A stretch of 64,000 nt of DNA from Macrocybe gigantea (taxonomy: Eukaryota > Basidiomycota > Agaricomycetes > Agaricales > Callistosporiaceae), in assembly GCA_011319805.1 (NCBI GenBank), contig SJRY01000276.1:62001-126000 (forward strand), in the 5' to 3' direction. The position numbers and the translations under genes are program-made. The notes under the pieces are model-generated. The model saw nothing but the letters and a program-made list of their open reading frames with translations, ran no database searches and had not been told where the DNA came from. Shown piece after piece: positions 36,825-46,869 of this stretch; positions within the stretch are counted from its first letter, which is position 1, and each line of letters begins with the position of its first letter.

Positions 36825-37563
36825 TTACAATCAACGTAGTGAGAGGCGCAAATGAAGAGAACGGAGAAAAGTGACAGGAAGGATGATCAGAGCGCCTTTG
36901 GATACTTCTATGCGGATCTTATATCGGCCGGGCAAGTTGGTCTGACCAAGAGACGACAAATTCGCCATAACGCATAAATGCCCGCATGCCCGTGGTTCTG
37001 GCTTGGGGAGACCCTGGGTCAGTCATTAACCTGATTTGAGACCCTTGCATTGCAAAAACGACTATCCAGCCGACACGGATCCGTCTTCTCGTCTGTACAG
37101 AAAGGGCATGAATAGCCTGTTACGGTAATAATATGCAGGAGGCCGCAGAGACACACCTGGGACACGGAGGGAATAAACGGGAAGAATTGGTCAACCATGA
37201 CCGGCGCGACAAGCGATGGCGGCGGCTAAAGACGAGCGGAGGGATAGGAGCAGTCACCGTACAAGGAAATCAGTCCGACACGCTCATCGGCGAGATGCTG
37301 TCATCCATGTCATGGGGACGGCGGAGCAGTCTGGTTGCCAATTACCCTAATGACTACTCGGCAATTCTGACTATTCGTCACCGATAGCTGACTCGTGCTC
37401 ATTTGTTTTTATCAAACAGCAGGGTGAAAAAAATAGAATCTCTGTCAAGCAAGTATTACATGCACTGGTTGGTATATAGAGCAATCCCTAGAAACAGATA
37501 GCACCATAAACACTGGTCTTTCCTATATACCGCCGAGAAGCATCAACACTCACAATAAATTAA
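36825..37563. other. Intergenic region
   Basis: About 0.74 kb lies between the flavoprotein start and the POLD4 stop. An 84-codon plus-strand ORF at 37133-37387 has no recognisable domain and is probably chance. No RNA gene, repeat or mobile element was recognised. Confidence 0.4.
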
Positions 37564-38390
37564 TCATACCTCATCATAGAATACACATTGGGAATAGTCG
37601 GGATTATCGGTACCCTGCCTTGTGGTCAAGATTTCGCGAATCTTCGTTGCTTGTCAATAGACGCCACAAAAAAAGAGAAGATCTGTCCATACCTCAGGGG
37701 AGGGTTCAGACCAAGGACATGTGCACGCTCCCAGCGTTCTAAACGGTGACGCCGATGCACGGACCGTATTCGTAGGATCTTTGCGGCCAGCGTCAGAAGG
37801 CTGATATTGACAACACGGAGGAGATAACAAAGAAGCGCACAAATCAAATACCCGAAGGATTTCATGTATCTTGTTCTGATTCTCGCCATGAACTAAAATA
37901 TCCATCAGCATGGCCATACATTTTGACGTATTGCACGACTGACTGGCTTTCATACCACCCATCTTCCGCTTCGCGAGCACATGCTGTTTCTTCCACCGAG
38001 GATCGTCCACATTCAGCTCGGGCCTGACGACTTTTGGCGCGTGCTCCTTCTCCTGGCTCGCCTTGTGCTGAGCACGGATAGCAGGCGACTGCGCCGTCTT
38101 CGTTGGCACGGACAGCGGGCTCGCTCGCTGAGAGATTTCGCTCTCGTCCGACTTTGACTGGGACTTGACATCCTCGTCCGAGTTCGAAACAACAATTTCT
38201 CTTGCATCATATCTTCGCTGCTGCTGCTGCTGCTTGCGGTAGAGGCGCGTTTGCGGGGCACGGTCTTCGCTTGCGTCTGTGGTTTCTTTGCTATGCTGTT
38301 GAAGGATGCCGTGCGCTTCGTCGACGCAAATGACAGCGTCGATTGCTTGAGAACTTTAGATCTAGAGTTTACAGGTTTCGATGAGGCCAT
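37564..38390 (-). CDS. POLD4: DNA polymerase delta small subunit (POLD4/Cdm1-like)
   Basis: POLD4 is the smallest, stabilising subunit of the replicative polymerase delta. The N-terminus has KQSTLSFASTKR, a PCNA-interacting-like peptide, followed by a Ser/acidic linker. The conserved C-terminal domain reads PELNVDDPRWKKQHVLAKRK, NKIHEILRVFDL, then SYEYGPCIGVT, RLERWERAHVLGLNPP, and IREILTTRQG, ending CVFYDEV with TGA at 37564-37566. Three one-base shifts are needed: near 38205-38215, near 37743-37747 (ACC|CGT, one C short) and at the G4 run 37697-37700. All three behave as missing bases in short runs. Introns of about 50 bp follow FDL and PPPE. The gene is probably intact in life. Confidence 0.82.
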
Positions 38391-38607
38391 AACTTTTCAC
38401 TTGCAATCTTTCAGTGGAGACTATCGAGACCAACAAAAGTCGAACATGCTGACTTGAACAGGGGTAGATGACTAAGCATAATTGCCATTTATAGAACTAC
38501 ATGGCGTGCCGGGTCCGGGCCTTAAGGGCCGAGAAACTTATGCTGTGCAGGGTATCAGTAGATCGAGCTACATTGTTTGACTTTATAAAAGTTCAACCAG
38601 ATCAAGC

Positions 38608-39704
38608 TCAATTGGCAGCCGTGCTGGAACGCCCCGTGCCGCAGCTCTTCTCCAACTCTTCTTCCTCCTTGCGTAGACGATCCATCGCCGCCTGCAGCAT
38701 TCGTCGCCGCATTTCCTCTCTAGAGTCGTCTAATGCGATGCTGGATGATGATTGTGTCCCTCCTCCGAGAATGTATGCTTGCGCCTCAGCTTCGAGCTGC
38801 GAAGAGGGCTGGTAAGTTTCGCCGAAGTCAGCCAGGTAGTGCGTGCCCTCCGCCGCGGCGCGCTCGAATTCGGACACTTCTCTGTTTAGTTGAGAGTTCA
38901 GCTCCTTGAACTGCAGCAAAATCGATCACTAAAAAAAAGGTGAAAGACAGGTGGATGCGCGCACGTTATTGTCATGATCGCGCCAGACGTTGTGCGTCAG
39001 CTCGTGACATAGCACCCGCCTGACCTCACGATAAGTCCTAAAGCCATCGTACCGGTCCGTCCGAAGTCGCAACTTGATCGCCTGCCCAGCATTGACGTTC
39101 AGTCCAAGCAGTTCCGGGTGCTCGTGCGGCGCCAGCTCCGTCAACACGCCCACGGAAAACTCATGCTTCTGCATGACGTGCAGGATAGCCGGGTCCTCTG
39201 ATAGCTTGGTCAAAAGTGTCATGGCGGAGGCAGGATTCGGCAGATGCGCAGTGGAGCGAGCTGGTGAAATCTGTATTTTAACGATGACGAGTCCGAGGTG
39301 CCGGTCGAGCGGAGCTGCGTCGCGATCATCAGTGCATGATTCATAACGTATGATTGCGGACACACCCTCGCGGGAGCCTTGCTAGCGCGTTCTCGGAGTA
39401 TTCGCTCCCGTTTCCGTTGTTCTGTCTCGGCTGCCTGTAAGTTTCCCAGCTCCCGGTTCGTCGGCCCAAGAAGCTGCAACTTGGCACCATCCTTAAATCC
39501 AGCATCTGCTAGTGTGACCACCCCATTTGATAGATCGATCCGTTTGCCTTTCTGCAGCAGTTTTTGCAGCGATGGTGGTACAGACGTCAACTCTTCCAGC
39601 TGGAGTCGTAGAGCCTCCAAAGTCGTGTCCGGAAGCAACGAAAAGGGGTGGGTCGTTCCTCGATGGTTTACAGAGAAGGATATAGGCTTAGTTGGAGATG
39701 ACAT
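38608..39704 (-). CDS. Ubiquitin-like/WLM-domain metalloprotease
   Basis: WLM (Wss1-like) proteases cut proteins, in yeast Wss1 those cross-linked to DNA. The N-terminus is a ubiquitin-like fold (ISFSVNHRGTTHPFSLLPD; LQKLLQKGKRIDL; LADAGFKDGAKLQLLG). After a linker, YRFHQLAPL leads to HLPNPASAMTLLTKLSED, FSVGVLTELAPHEHPELLG and the zinc site VLCHELTHNVWRDHDNN with HExxH and the downstream His. An intron then joins to FKELNSQLNREV and a charged C-terminal helix. A one-base shift separates APL from HLPNP near 39246-39252, another probable missing base. UBL plus WLM is the architecture of plant and fungal ubiquitin/metalloprotease fusion proteins. No SUMO-interacting motif was clear. Confidence 0.83.
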
Positions 39705-39994
39705 GGTGGTTCAAGTGAAAAAGCGCGACAGAGGACCTGCGTTCGGTCGCTGCCATTGTGAATGATGGACTTGTGATCGGTCTGAGTAAGCGCACTCGTC
39801 ATCAAAGTACTAGTTTCCATAAGCGGAGTATGTATGGATGTGCAGAACACGCCAACGCGTCGATGCTCTACATAGATTGAAAAAGGTATATATGTGCGCG
39901 ATGCAGAAGATATATAGGTATCCGAAATTCGAAGACTGAGGGTAGTAGGTACGCTTGTACGTGTGCAGACATTCTATCGGTGCATTAGATTACA

Positions 39995-41186
39995 TTAGTT
40001 TCCCCCAACAGTGTTGTATCGCGGACGTTTCACGTCCATGCACAACTCAGCCTCGCTAGGCAGAGTTAAGGGGGCACTGAGACGTTCTGACCGTTTTGAG
40101 GTCCTGGTTCGCGGAAGTGGCTTGATTTTTCGCTTAAGAGTTAGGGATGGCGTCTGGGATGGCGTGAAGAACGCGTCGTCGCCAGGGAGTGGAAGATCGT
40201 CGTCATCAGACGGCAAAGCGGCAGCGTTGAAGGGAGCATGTCTAGCGCCATTGCCAGTCGGACTGCCACTAGGCTCTGTGCGTCGGCCTTGTTCTTCTTC
40301 CAGCCTGCAATCGAAAAGATAAGGAAATTGCGATAAAGAGTATGAATACTGCTGACCGAATTTGCAGGGCCTTGAACGCTTTTTCCAACCTATCGCATTT
40401 TGCCCGCATCGCCTTCTCATTGTGCAAAGCCACACTCAACTCCTTGGCGAGCTTCTGCTTCTCGGTCCTCTCCGCCACGACTGCCTCCCGTTCCGCCTGG
40501 AGTTCTGTCTCGAGTTTTGTCCTTTTTGTCTTCTCAATCATAGTTGACGTTTGATGTGCAAAGAGGTCGTTTTCGATCTTCTGGCTCTTGGCCCGCTCCA
40601 GCTGAAGCTCGTTGTCAAGTTTCTTAGCCTTGGAACGTGCTTTCTTCTCGCCCTGCGCATGAGCTTGGGCAGCAGCCATGTGCTGTTCGCACTGCTGCAA
40701 CAACGTCTCCTGGTCTTGTTCGAGTTTGCGATTGCGTTCTTTCAAATCCGACAGCTTCTGTTGCAGCGCCCTTCGTTGTGGACCATCGATATAGAGACGT
40801 CGCACACTTGGTTGAACATACTGATGGTATTTTGTGGGTAGATAGGTGAGCTAGGACTAGAGCGTTAGTGAGCTGATCCAAGACAAGGGTGACGGTAACT
40901 AACATCAGGTACAACTGTGCAAGACGAACGTCAGAAACGCGAAACTAAGTGCTGGAAATCTAACCTATAGGAAAGTCCTTGCGACACTGTGGGCATGTAG
41001 AAGCCGTCGCGCTGTTGGAAGCGTTGACATGGGCTTGCAGGCACGGCGTACAAAAGACGTGGCCTGATGCAAGATCGCGATCAGAAGCGCTGCAGAATAA
41101 GTAATGGGGTGATCAACGAGCTCACCACATGGAACCGCGAGTGGTTCCTTATACTCGGAGAGACAGATGGAGCATTCATTGGCCAT
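39995..41186 (-). CDS. RING-finger coiled-coil protein, probable E3 ligase
   Basis: The start at 41186 gives MANECSICLSEYKEPLAVPC. After a 61-base-class intron the RING continues GHVFCTPCLQAHV and CPQCRKDFP, a C3HC4 finger typical of ubiquitin E3 ligases. A long coiled coil follows (QQKLSDLKERNRKLEQDQET; KKLDNELQLERAKSQKIEND; ELQAEREAVVAERTEKQKLA). The last exon is Ser/Pro- and basic-rich, ending MDVKRPRYNTVGGN with TAA at 39995-39997. Introns are canonical and no shift was found. The substrate and pathway cannot be told; the architecture resembles unannotated agaricomycete RING proteins. Confidence 0.75.
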
Positions 41187-41492
41187 CTGAGCTACTGACG
41201 AGGGTAAAGTTATCAAGGACAAGAGTTGCTGTGCCAAATTTGGCGACGCGTTGAGCGACGTCATGTGATGTAAGGCCAAATAAAACCAAATACAGTACGC
41301 CACGCAAGTTTGGGACAAGCGATACAGCGGACCAGCAGAGTCCATCATTCCTGGCACCTTCTTTCCATCTCCTGGGTTGGCGAAGCCTTTGCCTCTGTAT
41401 TCTATGCTGCGGCATTGATTAATTCATTTCTTCCTCGTCAACGATTCTCACTAATATCGCGGCAACGGCTTTGACTGTTCATTGATTCGTGA
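41187..41492. other. Divergent promoter region
   Basis: These 306 bp separate the RING gene and the She3-like gene, which are divergently transcribed. Nothing else was recognised. Confidence 0.4.
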
Positions 41493-43283
41493 ATGTCTTC
41501 CAGCCCTAGCCTCCCAACAAGTATCAGCGATTCCAGAGGCCTCTCACCCCTCAAACTCAGCCGCGAACGGTCCATATCCAGACCTTCTTCTCGCAATTCT
41601 ATTCGGTCGCTACGCGCGCACAGCCCTTCCTTTTCTCTCGACGATCCTGGTATGTACGTCACGCTTTGTGACGCCATGCAACCTGAAGGTCCTAATTTTC
41701 CTCCCCCCCAGTCTCGCTAAGAAACCAAGTCTCCACCCTCAAGCATAATATTAGACAACAGCAGGCCCAAGTTCAAAATCTGGAAAACATCATTCGCACG
41801 TCGCATACAATATACGACTTTTCGGAAGAAATGTCCAGCTCGCCCCCATCTTCATATACCCCGAACGCGTCGACGTCGACCAAAATGAAGCGACGATCTA
41901 GTTACGATATATTATATGGCATCGCTGGACCAGACTCCAATTTACCGTTACCAAAGCGAGACAATCTGGAAGAAAACGGCATTCCAGAGGGCGTCCCTGT
42001 CAGTCCTCCTATAAAAGACCTGTTAGTCCGACAAGGACTTTAAGTCGTATGTCCTCTACTAGTTGGCTTGACAATTGTATCTCTTCTGACTGAGGCTATG
42101 CCAGGCATACCGGTTGCTGCGTAGGTTAGTATTCGTAGCTATTTTTTTTTTTATATTCTTCCGACGGGATTTTTGCTTGTCTGTTTTCATAAGCCGAGTG
42201 TTTATGCTTTTCTCATTATGCCAAACGTCACACTCACAGGAAATGCCCGGGCCTTAGCTGACGATGGGCAACCTCCTCCTAAACTTTCGCCATCACCATC
42301 GAACACATCCAAGACGTCTCTAGTCGACCCCGATACCTCTCAATCATCGCTGCTTCCTCCATCTCCGAACCGCCGTTTATCTTTCACCCCGAACGGCACG
42401 TCCAAGGTGCTGGCTGACCTCCACGCTGGCGTTACCAATGCGAGAAATGCCCTAGAAAATACAAAAGCACAACTAAGGTTGTCGCAACGGACTGTAGCAC
42501 AGCTACCCGGCAAACTGAAGATCTCAAGGAAGGCAGAGAAAGATTGCGTCTAGAGAACGAGGGTTTGAACAACGTAGTTGCTAGAAAGGAAAGACTTCTT
42601 CAAGAAGTGAGGACGCGTTTCCTTCCGAGGCTGGGAATTTGCAATCTCATTCTAGTGGCCAGGTTCTTGAGAGGGCTCGAAAGGCGGAAGCTGAAGTTGC
42701 TGCTCTCAAGGCGCAACTGAAAACGGAGACGACGACAAACAAGAAGACAATGCAGGAGATGAAGTCCGCTCTTTCAGAATCCACAGCGTTGTCACAAAAA
42801 TCGGAGAGAGTACATCACGCTTAGAGACAGCATCAAAGGACTCGTGGAGTCCTGGAAAGAGGATACTCATCGGCTGAAGGAGGAGATGCGGAAACGGGAG
42901 GAAAAGTTTCGGGGCGAGGCGGAGAGCATAGGCAAGAAATACCGGACTCTGCTTGAGGATATCAAAAATGCCGAACGTGGGACGGAGGAAATTAAACAAT
43001 TGCACGAGGACGACCTCAAGGCAACCAAAGACGTCGAGAACGCGTGGCAGGCTGAGATCGGTCGGCTTCGTGAGCAAGTCGAACAGAGCAACAGGGAGAC
43101 AGAGGAGGCTGTCAATACTGCTAGGTGATTTTTCCGGGCAATGCTTGATGGGCTGAATGCTGATGAGCATTGTACAGAGGACTGGCCGAAGAGCTTGCAA
43201 GGCTCCGGCGACTCATGCAGGCCGCTGGCCGATCACCTAGCATCACCACGACGTTTTCTACAGACAGTGAAGCGCCGCCATGA
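41493..43283 (+). CDS. She3-like coiled-coil protein
   Basis: She3 is the adaptor that links RNA-binding She2 to myosin for mRNA transport in yeast; fungal relatives share a long coiled coil. The start is MSSSPSLPTSISDSRGLSP. An exon gives VSLRNQVSTLKHNIRQQQAQ, then a disordered part, then ADLHAGVTNARNALENTKAQ. The coiled coil runs RQTEDLKEGRERLRLENEGL, LERARKAEAEVAALKAQL, LRDSIKGLVESWKEDTHRL and onward to LAEELARLRRLM, ending TDSEAPP with TGA at 43281-43283. Two indels are needed: one base near 42503, and near 42803-42812 where a GA repeat looks one unit short. A T13 run lies in the intron near 42143. The She3 assignment rests on overall resemblance; function in mRNA transport is an inference. 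Confidence 0.6.
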
Positions 43284-43695
43284 TTGCAATTTGCATTTTT
43301 CTGAAATTTCTCTCTTCGGACATTTCTTCACGCTCCTTTTGCTCCTCAGGCCTCATCGCTCGTCGCTCTGCTTTCATGTTAGCACCGTATATAATACCAA
43401 CATTATTCATTCCCCATGTACAATCAGGCAAACCTATACCCCGCTGGAATTGTCTACCGATATGTTTTTTTTTGCAGGATCTGGTGGCCTATGGCGTCGG
43501 GAGAGAATTTGAAAAAATCGAGCGCCTGTGATTGCACGCTCTAAGGAGGGCACGGAATATCGGGTCGGTACTCGGACCTAGCCAATAGCCGACGCTCACG
43601 CGGGCACTCGTTCTGACACTTTCTCCAGGATATATTATGAGGTTGGACGGACCCCGCATCTCATCGATTCGCCTGTCTATCACCGCGCTCACGAC
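43284..43695. other. Intergenic region
   Basis: About 0.4 kb lies between two plus-strand genes and should hold the She3-like 3' UTR and the nitronate monooxygenase promoter. Only spurious ORFs were seen. Confidence 0.4.
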
Positions 43696-45184
43696 ATGGC
43701 GTTGATTCAGACACCAATCACGGAGTACTTTGGCATCAAACACCCCATCCTCCTTGCTGGGTGCGTCCTGTTTTCTCTGTCGTGTGTGCGTCTTGCCAGG
43801 GGTCCTCCGCTCAACGCGCAATGTCCATGTTAGGATGAACGTCGCGGCGGGACCGGAACTCGCTGCTGCCGTTACCAACGCCGGAGGCCTAGGAGTGATC
43901 GGTGGTGTAGGTTATACTCCAAAGATTCTCCGCCAACAGGTGAATAGCGCCTTGTTTCCTCGCTTTTCGCGTCTTTTTCTCCATACGTGGTCTAGCCACG
44001 CACCAAAATTTTTATCATATACGATTGAGGAGAATGGCTGCTTAACATTTTCTCAAATTGCAGATCCACGCGTTGAAGCAGGATTTGGTAGACAAGAATG
44101 CGCCGTTTGGTGTTGACCTGCTCATTCCTCAGATTGGTGGCAGCGCGAGAAAGACGAACGTGAGTTTCGGATATCCCGAAATTGCACCATTCGGAACGCT
44201 GAACCGCTTCTCTTCAGTATGATTATACGAAAGGCCAGCTGCCTGAACTGATCGACGTCGTAATCGAGGAAAAGACTGCGCTCTTCGTTTGCGCTGTCGG
44301 TGTTCCGCCCAAGGACGTCGTCGAGAAGCTGCACAAGGCGCGTATCCCGATTATGAACATGGTCGGGCACCCGAAGCACGTGCAGAAGGCGCTCGACGCC
44401 GGCGTCGACATCATTTGCGCGCAGGCAGGCGAGGGTGGCGGACACACGGGCGACATCCCTGCGAGCATCCTCATCCCGGCGTGCGTTGATGCAGTGAAGG
44501 GTCACAAGTCGCCACTCACTGGTCAGCCTGTGTACGTGGTCGGCGCCGGAGCTATATATGACGGACGAGGGCTGGCTGCGAACTTGATGTGGGGTGCGCA
44601 GGCCGTTTGTGAGTCGCTTTGTCGGTGCAAACCCAGTTGCTTCAAATTGAAGGTGCCCTTGGACAGGGGTCGGTACGCGGTTCGTGGCAAGCGTCGAGGC
44701 TGGTGCGCCAAAGATACATAAGAACCTCATTCTGAGCGCTGGATACGAGGATGCGGTCAGAACGCTGATCTACTCCGGCCGACCCCTTCGTGTCAGGAAA
44801 ACGGCATACGTGGATGATTGGTGCCTTTTTCTTTTCGCCATGTCATTTTTGCCCTACCAGCTTAGCTTTCGCATTACAGGGAAACCCACAGACAGGCAGA
44901 AATCAAGGAACTGACGTCGAAAGGTGTTATCCCGCATGAACGCGAGCTGCAAAAGCACCCAGAGAAATCCGTGGAAGGAAGGTCAGTGTAAAGCTCAGGC
45001 TCTCTTTACCGTCGAGCGCGAGCTCTGATGCTTGAGTAGGCCTTGGCTGATGGGGCGCGTCTCCGCCGTCATTCACGATATCCTTCCGGCCAAAGTCATC
45101 GTCGACAACATGGTGTCAGAAGCCGCGGCTTTGTTGCAACACGGCGCCTCCATGGTAAAGACGAGTCCGCAGGCGAAGCTTTGA
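43696..45184 (+). CDS. Nitronate monooxygenase
   Basis: This FMN enzyme oxidises alkyl nitronates such as propionate-3-nitronate, a detoxification role in fungi. The start MALIQTPITEYFGIKHPILL at 43696 and NVAAGPELAAAVTNAGGLGV match the family N-terminus. Then come HALKQDLVDKNAPFGVDLL, the phosphate-binding and substrate region GHPKHVQKALDAGVDIICAQ, AGEGGGHTGDI with the His taken as catalytic in class I enzymes, and VYVVGAGAIYDGRGLAANL. WVGTRFVASVEAGAPK follows an intron. The last exon gives RPWLMGRVSAVIHDILPAK and ends TSPQAKL with TGA at 45182-45184. Seven or so exons join with canonical introns; no frameshift was seen. Confidence 0.88.
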
Positions 45185-46869
45185 GCCAACCAAGTATCCC
45201 GGTTTGTTCGGACTGGTACATTAGGAACAACCTATATATGGTATTTATTCCTTTTAAGACCTGCAACGCCTATTTGCCATTACCCATTTCACTCTCTATG
45301 AGAAATCTTTGTTTCTATTCTAGACTAACTTCAGTAAGCATGCGCGATGGAAGCAAGTATAAGGGGTGCAGAGTTTTTGATTATGTTTTCATTTAATGAG
45401 CATACTAATCAACCTGAGGTGATCAGCGTCCAAGCCCTAAAAACAGTCCTGATCAGTCCTGTCTCGTCGTTTCTGGCAGCCCCTTTTGAATTCGGATTGG
45501 ATCGTCTTGGCCGGCGGAAGCATCGACTTTCGCCATCTGAAGGCTGATTGGACTAGTGGCTGCCCCCCTCTCAGCCACGTCGTTGTACATTAGGAATCAA
45601 CCTCATATACGGCCAGATCAGGGCACGCCGCCGCTTTCTTGACGCGCAAACCCCATATATGCATATTCAGCCTTGATATAACTTCAAATTTCAAAGCTGA
45701 AACTCCATTGCCACCAACGTCATCAATGCTTCGTAGGCCTCGAGTCCAATTGCAATGCGGCCGCTAAACCTGGCTTCGCCACCATCCTAATGGTCGACCA
45801 GACCTTGATGGATCATGTCTATGATTCCTGAGTTACAAATTCAAGTTTGGGTACGAGACCATGTTCGCGGAATGAATGCCATTTTTTTTCAGTAAGCATT
45901 GACTTGAATGCAAGGGAAGCAAAGAAAAAAGTCTTACAAACGATCGCGCGAAGGTGTATGTATGTACACACAAATCACAGGAATAAGCATACGCAATGCA
46001 ATGGAATTTCATACTTGCATACGTCATGCTACCCGGTGACATTTTCAACGCACAATAAGTGTGTTCCGACTATATCATCGCTTGGACGCCTAGACCACCG
46101 ACTCGCCATGGTAGCCTTCTCCTAATGCTGAAGGATGTTCGATTTATTTTTTGCACCTCCTGTTCCACAGGCATCGAATCCTCTCAAAAGTCTAGACTCT
46201 ATGACCGACAAGGAGGAAATGTGATAATTCACGCTATCCGATATGTTCAAGCTCTGTCCGTTCTCGTCGAATGGACATTTGATGTCGAGCGTCATCTTAC
46301 CATACTTATTCCTCAAAGGCACTTGTAATTTTCGCGTTGAACGCCAGTTTATTGCCGCTGCGGTGAGCGAAACCAGAGCGAAACTGCTATAGGAGAGCAG
46401 CAATGCCCCTGGATGCAATAAGGAAGAGTCTGCTATCATAATCCGAGTCAATGAACCGACTGAACGGGTTGCGCAACCGCAGATCGGGATCTCATGTTGA
46501 GACTCCGCCATAGCTATCTGGCGTTTTAACGAACTTGAGCTTAGTCATCCTCTGTTTCCACGCATTGGTCTGTCGCCGTCGTAACTTGAACCACTAACAC
46601 AATGCTGCTCCTTGGATGTTTATCTACCTAACCACCTAAATCGAAAGACACCGCGAGGAAATTTTTGGCACGATCGGAGGAACGACGATCGAATTGTTTC
46701 ACACACGAGTTCCAGACTTTGACCAAAAAGGGAATGCCATCGCGGTTGCGGCTGCTGTTTTCGCCGATCTCAACCACAGATTAAAATATTCCATGCCGTT
46801 TCGTCCTTCAGGTTTGCTCTTGAAGCCTCGGGTCTCATTCTTCGTCGCAGAGGGTCGCTCCCCTTTGAG
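45185..46869. other. Long gene-poor interval
   Basis: This 1.7-kb gap is the longest in the window. A minus-strand ORF at 46122-46511 (129 codons, one hydrophobic stretch) has no recognisable family and is not supported as a gene. Two imperfect copies of GTACATTAGGAA-CAACCT occur at 45214-45241 and 45583-45611, about 370 bp apart; they could be remnants of a decayed element. No tRNA was recognised. Confidence 0.35.

Noticed and set aside
37133..37387. 84-codon plus-strand ORF as a gene
   Set aside because: No family resemblance, no neighbouring exons, and no more than expected by chance in a 0.7-kb gap.
46122..46511. 129-codon minus-strand ORF as a gene
   Set aside because: One hydrophobic stretch but no recognisable domain and no supporting splice structure.
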